DNA from: Gracilaria gracilis
Lineage: Eukaryota; Rhodophyta; Florideophyceae; Gracilariales; Gracilariaceae
Length of the DNA stretch: 64,000 nt
NCBI GenBank assembly: GCA_030374805.1
Contig: JARGSG010000059.1
Location: forward strand, 1-64,000
Reading direction: 5' to 3'
Part shown: positions 34,942 to 44,498 of the stretch, piece by piece
How positions within the stretch are numbered: position 1 is the stretch's first letter
How the letters are laid out: each line of letters begins with the position of its first letter
The notes under the pieces: generated by a model
Told to the model about the DNA's origin: nothing
The model's database searches: none
The model's input: only the letters and a program-made list of their open reading frames with translations
Translations under genes and position numbers: made by a program

Positions 34942-36168
34942 TTGGGGTGGAGCAGAGGCGCATATGCGCTTTTGCGAAGAGGGTGCCCAAAAGTGCCCAT
35001 CGTCATCTGCAACTTTGCTTCCAAGTAGTCCGAGACCAACCTGTAGGACTGACCGGCACTCGACCATGTCCCAACATCAACACTCCTCCTCGAGTCCCTG
35101 TCCAAGTTCAATTCGTTTGATAATTGCAAATATTCTTGCAGGGCTCAGCGGTTTGGTTAGGATATCAGCATCGTTTAGCTCACTAGGAACATAGTCCACA
35201 GCAGTGACATTGTTTTTCACCATACGTCTGATGAAATGAAGCTTCACGTAAATATGCTTGGCAAGTCCAGAAGAGCATCGCTCACCAGCAGCCCAATCTA
35301 TGGCACATTGATTGTCCGAGCGAATGGGGACCTTCTCGTTCACATCAAAGCCGCTCTCCCGAACCACTCGCGATATCCAGATAACCTCTTGAGCAGCCAT
35401 GGTCAACGCGTAGTACTCCGCTTCTCCAGTGGAGAGCGCAATCGATGCTTGTTTTCTCGCACCGAAGAAGCAAGTGGCTGATCCCAGTTTGATCACATAT
35501 CCGGACATTGACTTACGATCAGTAGTGTCACCAGCATAGTCGGAGTCCACAAAGCCGTTCAAGTCCAGAGATCCAGGTCGGTAGAGCAACCCATGGCCAA
35601 CAGTCCCACGCAGGTACCGTAGTACTCGCTTCGCAGCTCTGTGACAGTATGCTGTGAGAGCGTTCTGGAATCGTGCAAGGATAAGGACTGGAGCAAGAAT
35701 ATCAAGTCGCGTGCGCAATGCCAAGTACAGCAAGGACCCAATCATCTGCTGATATAGTTGTACGTCCCTCGGAGTCTTGTCCTCCTCCGCGGCTAGTGAT
35801 GAGAAAAACGACTCCACCATTGGACTAGGAGCTGGCTTGGAGTTGTGCAGTCCGAATCGGCGTAGCACTCCCTCGATGTAAAGCGGCTGTCCAAGCTTGA
35901 GGCCCATAAGTTGGCCCTCAAAATCTACTGCCCAAGTCATCTCAACGCCAAGGTAGAAGCTCACTCGATCTTGAACTCGAAGTTCATACAGTCCTTTGAG
36001 CTCCTCCAAGAGCGACAAACGTTGCGCAGCAGTTGGTGTGAAAACCAGGAGGTCATCAACGTAAACAAGGATGTATGCGTACGCGATGTGTCCAATGCGG
36101 CGCCTAAACACACACGGAGCACTAGGAAGTTCTTCAAATCCTAAGTCTTTAAGATCTTGACTGAACTT
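34942..36168 (-). mobile_element. Copia family B piece: LTR remnant, RNase H, RT
   Basis: A fossil fragment. A partial 3' LTR B (34942-35082) is followed on the minus strand by RNase H and the C-terminal part of RT (about 35.08-36.17 kb), largely open. It stops abruptly at 36168, where LTR C begins. The rest of its pol is not on the other side of that LTR. Confidence 0.7.
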
Positions 36169-37073
36169 TGATGGAGGTTATAGCTGGGAGGGAAAGTTGA
36201 GGGGATGCAAGGGAAGTTCGCCAGCTCTGGCTGGGATTTACTTGGAGGTGCTTAGCTCACAACTTATATAGCACTTCTTCGTCGCACCACCGAACAACTC
36301 CAACTCGCAGTAAAACCTAAGCCACTAAGCAGGGACACTCAATACTACCAATCATCTTCTAACATGACATGGTAACGCTGCCACAATTCATGGCAGCTTA
36401 CAAATAACAAGGCACAACAGTGCACAGCAGTGCACATCAGTGCAAAACAATTCCGTACAATATTGCACAACAATGTACAACAATGTACAACAATGTACAA
36501 CCATGCGCATCCATGACAGTGCATATACACAACACGACAGCGCACCAAAATGACCAGACCACGACAATCCATACACAAACACCCGCACCTGTTTCCTGCA
36601 ACCTGTAATCAGTACACGACGCCGCAATGTGTATGTCTAGGCTCACCAAGTCACACGCCAGCAACAAGTACCTGTAAACCATATGACGTGAACCAAACAC
36701 AGCCAACAAGTTCCATGCATCCAGATACATACATGTGCATGCAGCACTACCCGAACATGATGTCAACCACTCAACAGTGTCAACACTCGTGCACCATGTA
36801 CCAAGTATCCACATTGCTACATGTGCACACTGTGCACCACGACCACTCTGGACAACGTGTCCTCCTGTACAGTCTGTCTGTACGAACCCATCTGAACACC
36901 TTGATATTCGACACAGCACCACATCTGACACGTTCATCCAATGGTGGCTCTTCCACCATCCAACACAGTGGAGCGTACAGAACGTCATCAGTCATAGTTT
37001 CACATACCAAGGTACCATTCTAGACTTGCCACATGTGAACAGCTTGATGTCAGTGACAGCATGGCATCCAACA
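36169..37073 (-). repeat. LTR C, solo, minus orientation
   Basis: On the minus strand it ends GCTATAACCTCCATCA and carries a TATA box (CTATATAAG at about 36263-36271, reverse strand), matching 58128-59028. The first 247 bases of the 57881-59028 copy are absent. It has three tandem copies of CAATGTACAA (36471-36500). No matching target duplication is seen: the left flank is B RT on the minus strand, while the right flank is B leader on the plus strand. Confidence 0.65.
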
Positions 37074-39738
37074 AGTTGTACCTCACCCGTGAGCTTGCTG
37101 CAGGCGTCGAGTCTCCGAACTCCGCCTGTGATCGCGTACGGGACGCGTCCCGACGAGCGTTGCAGACGACCACCACAGTCTCCGCTGGCGCCCTCGCTGT
37201 TGCGTGTTGAGCTTGAATCCACTCCAGCTCCTCTTTTACTTGCTTGTGGGGAAGCGGCATTGCATCCTTCACTCTGCCCTTTCTGTTCCGGGTTGGTTTT
37301 CTCTCACCCGTGAGTATACTCCAAGCGTCGAGTTTCTCTCCGCTTGTGATCGCGTACTGGACGGGTCCAGACGAGCGTTGCGGACTTCGTTACAGAGTCT
37401 CCGCTGGCGTCCCCGCTGTTTAGTGTTGAGTCCTTACTCCACTCCAGCCCTACCCTCCTTTGTGAAGGAAGAATTGTTTCCCTCACGCCGCTTCTCTGAT
37501 TCCTTCGTTTCACTTCTACTCGTGAAATCCCTTGTACTGGAGTTTGGTAACTCTGTTTTGGAACATGTCGGACTCGGAAGTTGAGTCTGAAACCAACTCT
37601 GGTGTCAAGATCCCACGCTTTCATGGTAAGCCTGGGGACGGTTATACCCTTTCACGCCATCGCCTTCGTGCCGCATGCCGAATCAAAGGTGTCTGAAACG
37701 TTGTGGTATCGAGTTCAGAGCAATCCTCATCAGCTGCTACTACCCAAGATACGGCTCCAAGTAGCTCGCAAAGCAGCTCTCGTATCATGGTGAAACGGGA
37801 GAAAGCATGTGCTATCATTATTTGTGCACTTGGTGATTCTCCTCTACGAGTTGTAATGGATGTTGATGATGATCCGCGACGCATGCTTGAACTGCTCGAT
37901 GCACGCTACGCCTCCAATCGCACTGTCTCTCGGATCGCAGTGCAAACGCAACTATTCCGTATGTCATACAATGGTCAGAACATGTCAGAATACGTGGACC
38001 AGTTCTCTGCCCTGTTCTCGCAGTTGGATCGCATGGCCAAGAACGCTGCTAATCCGGAATCTCACAAGGCTCCGATGCTACTTGCTTCTATTGACCCCAG
38101 CTGCTCATTAGAGTCCACGGAAGCCGCACTTCGCACGAAGGATATATCTGATCTTACTTGGGATTATGTTGCAACAACTCTAATTGACGAGTACAATGCA
38201 CAACAGATGGTTTTGGGAAGTTCTGGACCCACTCGCACTCGCAAGAAAGGCAAGACCAAGGGATCTGGAAGCTTCAAATCCTCTTCCGCCCCTGTCAGTC
38301 TGGCCCATAAGGACGGTAACAACTCAGATGGTCACACCCACAACGAGTCTTCAGGGCGTGCGTACGCTGCCGCTGCCAGCAACGGTTACCATTGTACCTT
38401 CTCTGACCGTGATGGACACACTGTTGATAGATGTCACATTAACCCTGACAACTCTGACAACCACTTGCCCAAGAGCATTCTTGACAAGTTGAAGGTGAGG
38501 TCCAAGGATAAACCCGGAAATTCCAAGCCATCGACAAGGTCGTCCCGGAAAGTCCTCAAAGATTGAAATCGCAGGGATGTCCGTGGAGAAGTCTATCGTA
38601 CTTCCACCCGCAGAGAGGGTTATGGACACATATGCAGACAGTGGTGCAACATCGCACTTCTTTTTCTCCAAGTCTGTGTTTGTCTCCAGTTCGTTGCATG
38701 AAGTTAACGATCGAACCATATTGCTGGCTGATAAGTCTACTGTGACTGCCACACAACGAGGTGATGTCATACTACCGTTCGAGAATGCGAACTTGCGTCT
38801 CACAGACGCACACTCTTGGTTCCTGATCTCGAATATAACTTGGTGTCTGTGGGACGCATGGCTGACAAGGGCATCGAGTCTTTCTTCCGCGCGCGTGATA
38901 TTCGTCTCACTCATGTGGAAGGATTTGTTATTGGATGTGGTCAAAGAGATAAACGGTCAGGTTTGTACACTCTACCGGATCCACTCACGAAAGTTAACTC
39001 TAAGCATGCCCTTTCTGCCCGCGATAATGACTTGGCTCAACTATGGCATCGACGACTTGCGCATATCAACCCAAGAGCCCTGCAGGTTGTGCACAAATAT
39101 GCCAATGGAGTGCCGAAGCTGGCTCAAATGGAGGAGGTCTGTCGCCCATGTCGACTTGGAAAGGCCCACAAACTTCCGTTCTTAGGCAAGTTTGATCGTG
39201 CCACTGGTGTCGGAGACATTGTGCACTCTGATATCCTAGGGCCCTTACTCCCGTCATTTCCAGATCACTTCCAATACGCGTCAGCATTCATTGATGAACA
39301 CTCTAGGTATGCATTAGTGGGGTTTATGGTACACCGAAGTGAACTTGCAGAAGTGTATGCGGCTGTAGCACAGAAGCTCCAGCAGCTTGGAGAAGGTCAA
39401 ATTGCCAAAGTGCACTCAGATTATGCGGAAGAGTAAATTGCTCTGTAGGAGAACTCTGCAAACGGTCTCCAAGGAACCTCGTTCTCACCTCCGTACACCC
39501 CTGAGCATAATGCAATAGCAGAGCGCATTAATCGCACAATGGATGAAGCTGCTCGAGCGTTGTTGCTACAGGCCAATCTGCCAGAATGTTTATGGCCGTA
39601 TGCGTTGAAGCACGTTATATATGTGCGCAACAGAGTTCCTCACTCTACTACTGGATCCACTCCGTACTTTCTTGTAACTGATTCCACACCTTCGTTGAAG
39701 AATGTTCGAGTGTTTGGGTGTGCGGCATACGTATTAAA
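37074..39738 (+). mobile_element. Copia family B piece: leader, gag, protease, integrase
   Basis: A fossil plus-strand fragment. The leader has a tandemly duplicated unit (about 37.07-37.45 kb). It is followed by gag (start near 37.56 kb, knuckle near 38.4 kb), protease (DSGATSHFF, about 38.6 kb) and integrase (zinc region HRRLAHINPRALQVVHKYAN, about 39.05 kb) up to VFGCAAYVL. It has several breaks, and is cut at 39738 by the LTR A that follows. Confidence 0.75.
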
Positions 39739-40467
39739 TGTTGATGTATGGATGTGTTCGAGTGCCTGTCAGTCCCTCAAAGGTGCTCCAAGTACTTGGA
39801 ATACAAAGTTGCAGGGGAGCATGGGCAGTTTTGGGCACCCTCATGAGAAAAGCGCATATGCGTGTCTCCGCGAACCGAACGTGATACTGCAATATGATTG
39901 GCTACTGCAAATGGCCACATGCAATGTGGTTTGCACAAGTGGAACGTGTTGTATGGAGCGAGAAGGGCAGATGGAACAAGTGGTACGCTGTGATTGGCTG
40001 CAGCCTGTAGGTGGTGGCCAGTTATGCATTAGCGGAGTATCTGTTATTATAGGCCATTGTGAGGGGTTGTGCAATGTATGCGATTGTAGGCTACTATGAA
40101 GGGTTTTGGAGCGAATGTGCGATTCTGAGCTGCGCGAGGGTGTTGGCTGTGCCAGACCGAAATTGTCAGTTTTTTAGAGCAAGATATGGATCATGGAGTT
40201 GGCATTGGATTTGGCACGATTTGATTTAGTTGTTTGAATTCGTAATGTGTTTTGCGCGCGCTTTGGCTGTCAAAGTGTACACTTCGACAACGTGTGCAGT
40301 TATGTCGCTGGCTGCAACGGCGGCTGCGTGCGCTAGAGTATTTGTAGGTTGCGATCGCTGCCCGATCACTAAACTGGGGAAGAAGGTGACCTACCCCCCT
40401 TTGTTTGTCTTACTCATCTTCTTCACTACTTTCCCCTTTCCTTCTCTAACCAGCGTTCGTTGCGTCA
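39739..40467 (+). repeat. LTR A (5' LTR of A2)
   Basis: 729 bases, from TGTTGATGTATGG to CGTTCGTTGCGTCA. The palindrome-like AAAGCGCATATGCG motif is near 39848-39862 and the GATTGGCTACTGCAAATG module near 39896-39913. Confidence 0.8.
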
Positions 40468-40483
40468 GGTTATGGGCCCAGAG
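40468..40483 (+). promoter_or_regulatory. Primer binding site, copia A2
   Basis: GGTTATGGGCCCAGAG directly follows the LTR. It is complementary to the anticodon arm of initiator tRNA-Met (CTGGGCCCATAACC), identical to the site in A1. Confidence 0.7.
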
Positions 40484-41249
40484 CGTCGACTATTCGCAGA
40501 CGTCACGCTCTTCTAACTTTTCATTTGGATTCTAAGAAGTTTTCCTATCTGCGACAGGTACGCGTATTGGGCGACCGAGCGAGCGAGCGCGAAGGACCGC
40601 GCTGATTTATCGCAAGTGACTAGCAGGGGCTAACTGGTGAACGCATATCTTTGGCTACTAACCTCCCTGGGACATCTCGTACGGATTGTAAAGCCCCTCG
40701 CTCTGAAGTGCGCAGAGCAGGGTACGTCAAGAAGATATCGCATCTCACCTGGAGAGAGTAACCAGGGATTAGAGGTTCGGACCTCTAGGGTAACCGGAGC
40801 TAGATAACTCCTGCCAGTGGACCGCTGCTTCTTTCTTATTCTTCTTTCTTGTTTCCGGGTTTGAGTTCTGTCTCACCCGTGAGTATTAATCCAGGCGTCG
40901 AGTACCCGAACTCCGCCTGTGATCGCGTACGGGACGCGTCCCGACGAGCGTTGTAGACTTCGTTGACACAGTCTCCGCTGGCGCCCTCGCTGTTGAGTGT
41001 CGAGGAGTACTCCACTCCAGCCTCTACCCTCTTTGTGTAACATAAGCATTGAGTCCCTCACACTGCTTGTCTTGTTGTTTGTCAAAAGTTACTTTTGTTT
41101 CTCTCTCCTGTTTTCTACTTGGTTTCCTGGATCTGGGTGTATTCGGAACGAGTCTTTCACACTGTCAGACTCGGAAAAGGAAACTGAAAACCAACTCTGG
41201 TGTGAAGATTCCCCGCTTCCATGGCAAGCGCGGTGAGGAGTACTGTCAA

Positions 41250-42320
41250 CTTTTTTTTCTTCTGGGAGTTCGTGAGTGCAAGCGGGTCCAGGGACGCAGT
41301 CGTACGAGACTAGTATCCTGCCGCGCCCTCCTGCAAAGGACGGTGGACTGAGGCCCTGTTCAATCAGGAATCTCCAGGTTGTTGCAACCGGAGAGCCGAA
41401 GGAGTACTCGGGGAAACTTGGCGAACGCCAGCACCCATTGGGGGAAGCCAGAGCGGTACAAGTCGAAGCGGAGCTTCGGGGCGGAAACCTGTGTGTCCAC
41501 AGAGGCACTCAAGACTGCACCGGAGTGGCCGCGTTCGCTACGCAGTGACGGCCAAGTGGGAGCACTTGTGTCGGAGCGTCCAAAGCCCTGTGTTACGACT
41601 TTCACAGGCGGCCCGGCTGCCACCGCCCAGCCTCAGGTTTGTGAAACCCTCTGGGTGTAGTACCCGCTCCATTGACACGAAGGCAGTGGTCCAGAGTTGA
41701 CTGCTGTGGGGTTACCCCCCAGAAAACCTCATTTCAGGCATCTGAAAAATTTCAACGCCGATCCGGGTGGACGCTGTCAAATTTTCGTCGGAGGCGCCCC
41801 GAATCTGTAGAGAAGCGTTTTATCTTTCAAACGAGCTACAGATCGCTTCCGGCAAGTAACTGGATCAGAAGTTACAAGCCTCCGGAGCTCATCGGCAAAT
41901 CGCCGTTTTTGACCCTTCTGGGGCACCCCCCTCCAACGACCGCAAAAACGACGATTTCGCAAAACGTCCAAAAGTTACAAGTATCTTGCAACGTGTCAAA
42001 GCCGCCGGCGGTGGGCACATAAATCCAATCATTTGAGACCAAATTGGATCAAAGTTGGAAAGTAACTATATCGACGCTGAGCTATCCGGAGTACCTTGGA
42101 TTGCACCTGGACAAGTGCAAAACGAGTAAAAAGTAGTTTAAATAGAGTTTAGCAGGTTTCGTGAGAGAAAGTCCAAAAAAAGCGCAAAAAAAATTGAAAA
42201 AATTGAAAACACAAAAAAGTCGCAGAACACGTGAAAAGTGCATCAAGAAGCCATAAGAGCCATCAAAACCAAAGAAAAAGACGAAAAATTTTTAGAAAAA
42301 TTTTCAAAAAAAATTGAAAA
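41250..42320 (+). promoter_or_regulatory. LINE 5' UTR
   Basis: The part 41250-41971 recurs inverted at 17506-18230. The last 200 bases are very A-rich (runs of A between 42110 and 42320), leading to the ORF1 ATG at 42321. Full-length LINEs usually carry an internal promoter here. I see no TATA box and infer promoter activity only from position. Confidence 0.4.
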
Positions 42321-44498
42321 ATGACTTTTCACCAAACCACGTCCTCTAACATTGAGAACCGTTTCAGCCCTTTGGCTGACGCCGGGGAGACCATGGAAGG
42401 CATTCGCTTCCCACTTGATGGTAATAGCGAACCTGAATCCGAATCTTGGAGACCAGGTCTTTCAAAGACCGTTCGGAAGAAAGTTTCGCCGACCCCAGAC
42501 CGCAAAGGCCCTCAGCCTGTGTGCACCCCGGACGAGGCGAGGGCCACCTTTGGAGCGTGTCGAACGCTCATCAAGTGCCCAAACTGCCATTCTAAGAATT
42601 CATTCACTCTAAATGGTAACTCTAAGTTTGGACCCACTGTGCGCTGCTCCGTCAAAGGCTGCCATCGCTCCTTTGGCGGTTCGCGATTCCATGAAATAAT
42701 TCGACCATTTCTGGCGCCGAGCAGCCCAAGGAACAGCTCCCAGGTGTCAGTCGCATCCACTCCTACGCCCTCACCGGTTGCCGAGCACCCCATCAGCCAC
42801 ACCAGCACACCCTCTAGCGCACCTGTTGCCGTCGTACAGATACCAAAACAGCAATGGGAGTCGATCTTGAGGAGATGCCAGACACTAGAGGATCAAGTTG
42901 CTCGGCTCACCCAGCAGCTCCAGTCCTCTCGCAACCATGCCACGGTACCACAACGTGCTCTAGAAATTGAAGCACGATCTGTCGAGACGGCCGTTAACAG
43001 ACAGCCACCTAACACGGCTCCGCCCAACACTGGACGAGCACAACCGCAGATAAACACTGTCCCTGAAGCAAGGACTGGGACAAATACTGGTGTAAAGACT
43101 TGGGCGCAGATTGCTAGAGAGGGCCAGCCTCGGTCATTGAACAAGTTACCACCTCAGTTTCTTACTCGAATGGCTAAAATGGCTCACAACCTCAAGTCTG
43201 GAGGATATGCACCACTGCCGATATCTCAATCTCGGCCCCCGAAAATGGAAGCGCAGTACTTCCGTGGCATACCGCGCGGCCCCTACCGCCCTCTCATGAG
43301 ACACCTTCGCAGTGGACTTCCGAGCCGTTGCGTTATCGCTCTGTCCTTCATAGGACGTTCGATATTGGAAATCGTGACTGCGACTGACGTTGCTCACAAA
43401 CTGGTTGCAGGAATGCGTGCAGCCGGGTACACGCACATGCCTAACTTTGCCGCCACCTCGAATGCCATGTCATCGCGAAAGATGATGAGTAAGGCCGAAC
43501 GACGACAGAAAAACCTGGAGCAGGCGCTATATCGCTTGCAGACTGCAGCAACTCGCACAACGTCAGCGTGGGCCAAGCATTGGTATACGTCCCAAGTGAA
43601 GGTAACACAGGAGTTGATGCACAATAAGCAGCCAAGTACACCGAACCAAAGTATGAACCCGACTGCAAAACAGCCTGGGAAAGTCGACCGTGATTCTTCC
43701 AAGGCAAGTCCGATGGTACCTAAGGGGACTCATACCAGAGCTGCCCATCCGATCGACCGCCTTGCACCATTGCGTACACATATTAGGTTCGCAGAGGACT
43801 CCCAAACAACAGTAGCGGCGATCGATGCCCATACGAAAATGAGAACTCATGTACGTTTCGCCGAAGAGTCAACCGCATCCATCGTTGAAAGAAGGGTTCC
43901 AGCGATGGTTCAGCGCACTAATCGGACGATAGACGGCAATACTGGGCCTCGGACGAATGTCCACTTTGTTTCAGAGGAAGCAGGAGCAACAGAATGTCCA
44001 CAGCCTATGAGCATTTCAACTGACTCTGAAGAGCCCAATGCACCAGAAGACGAGCAGAACACTGAGCAGATATCCCACATCATCGAAACTGAACAACAAT
44101 CGCAGTCGTCGGAGTTGTCCACCGACACTCGACAAAGTGTCGTTTCGGTGTCTGGGGCAAACAATGATGCTCATAACACGGAAAATAACGTGCCACAACT
44201 CCCAGAATTGGCACACCACACCACTGCAATCACTGCAAGTACAGGAGCAGTGACCGCCGATCCGAAAGATATCACTATGGAAGCGGCCCAAACAAGCCCA
44301 TTGGAACCGCTTCAGACTCCAAATGAGAGTCTGTCATCGGATTGGGACCACGATGGTGCTCCCACTTATGACCACGAAATGCGTCGTCCGAACAGATTGG
44401 TACGAAATGTGTTCTCTGTGAGCATTAATGTGCCGTCGACTACGACGCAAACCGGTCCAATTCCACATAACGGTCACCAGAATGGTGAGGCGTTGTGA
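42321..44498 (+). CDS. LINE ORF1 protein, zinc ribbon and coiled coil
   Basis: 725 codons, ATG to TGA, unbroken. Domains in order: a zinc ribbon with Cys at about residues 86, 89, 109 and 114 (CPNCHSKNSF...VRCSVKGCHRSF); a predicted coiled coil at about 176-203; a basic conserved central segment at about 305-365 (KMEAQYFRGIPRGPYRPLM, then ALSFIGRSILEIV), which may be the RNA-binding fold; a helical Lys/Arg segment at about 385-435; three degenerate repeats around RTHIRFAE, RTHVRFAEE and TNVHFVSEE (about 485-553); then an acidic, Ser/Thr-rich tail. By family analogy, ORF1 proteins bind element RNA and form the transposition particle. The zinc ribbon is not one of the gag-type CCHC knuckles usual in LINE ORF1s. 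It overlaps ORF2 by four bases in a different frame. Confidence 0.8.
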   Translation: MTFHQTTSSNIENRFSPLADAGETMEGIRFPLDGNSEPESESWRPGLSKTVRKKVSPTPDRKGPQPVCTPDEARATFGACRTLIKCPNCHSKNSFTLNGNSKFGPTVRCSVKGCHRSFGGSRFHEIIRPFLAPSSPRNSSQVSVASTPTPSPVAEHPISHTSTPSSAPVAVVQIPKQQWESILRRCQTLEDQVARLTQQLQSSRNHATVPQRALEIEARSVETAVNRQPPNTAPPNTGRAQPQINTVPEARTGTNTGVKTWAQIAREGQPRSLNKLPPQFLTRMAKMAHNLKSGGYAPLPISQSRPPKMEAQYFRGIPRGPYRPLMRHLRSGLPSRCVIALSFIGRSILEIVTATDVAHKLVAGMRAAGYTHMPNFAATSNAMSSRKMMSKAERRQKNLEQALYRLQTAATRTTSAWAKHWYTSQVKVTQELMHNKQPSTPNQSMNPTAKQPGKVDRDSSKASPMVPKGTHTRAAHPIDRLAPLRTHIRFAEDSQTTVAAIDAHTKMRTHVRFAEESTASIVERRVPAMVQRTNRTIDGNTGPRTNVHFVSEEAGATECPQPMSISTDSEEPNAPEDEQNTEQISHIIETEQQSQSSELSTDTRQSVVSVSGANNDAHNTENNVPQLPELAHHTTAITASTGAVTADPKDITMEAAQTSPLEPLQTPNESLSSDWDHDGAPTYDHEMRRPNRLVRNVFSVSINVPSTTTQTGPIPHNGHQNGEAL

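Larger units (their letters stand above)
39739..41239 (+). mobile_element. Copia element A2, 5' end only
   Basis: A fossil: 5' LTR A (39739-40467), primer binding site, leader and the first part of gag (KIPRFHGKRGEEY), interrupted at about 41240 by the full-length LINE. Over its whole length it is close to identical to the 5' end of A1 (33.4-34.94 kb) in opposite orientation. Confidence 0.75.

Noticed and set aside
36437-37313. Long ORFs on both strands in LTR C (183, 157 and 192 codons; also 58383-58799)
   Set aside because: They are not conserved in frame between the two LTR copies, they consist of repeat-derived composition, and they overlap one another. They are chance ORFs in LTR sequence.
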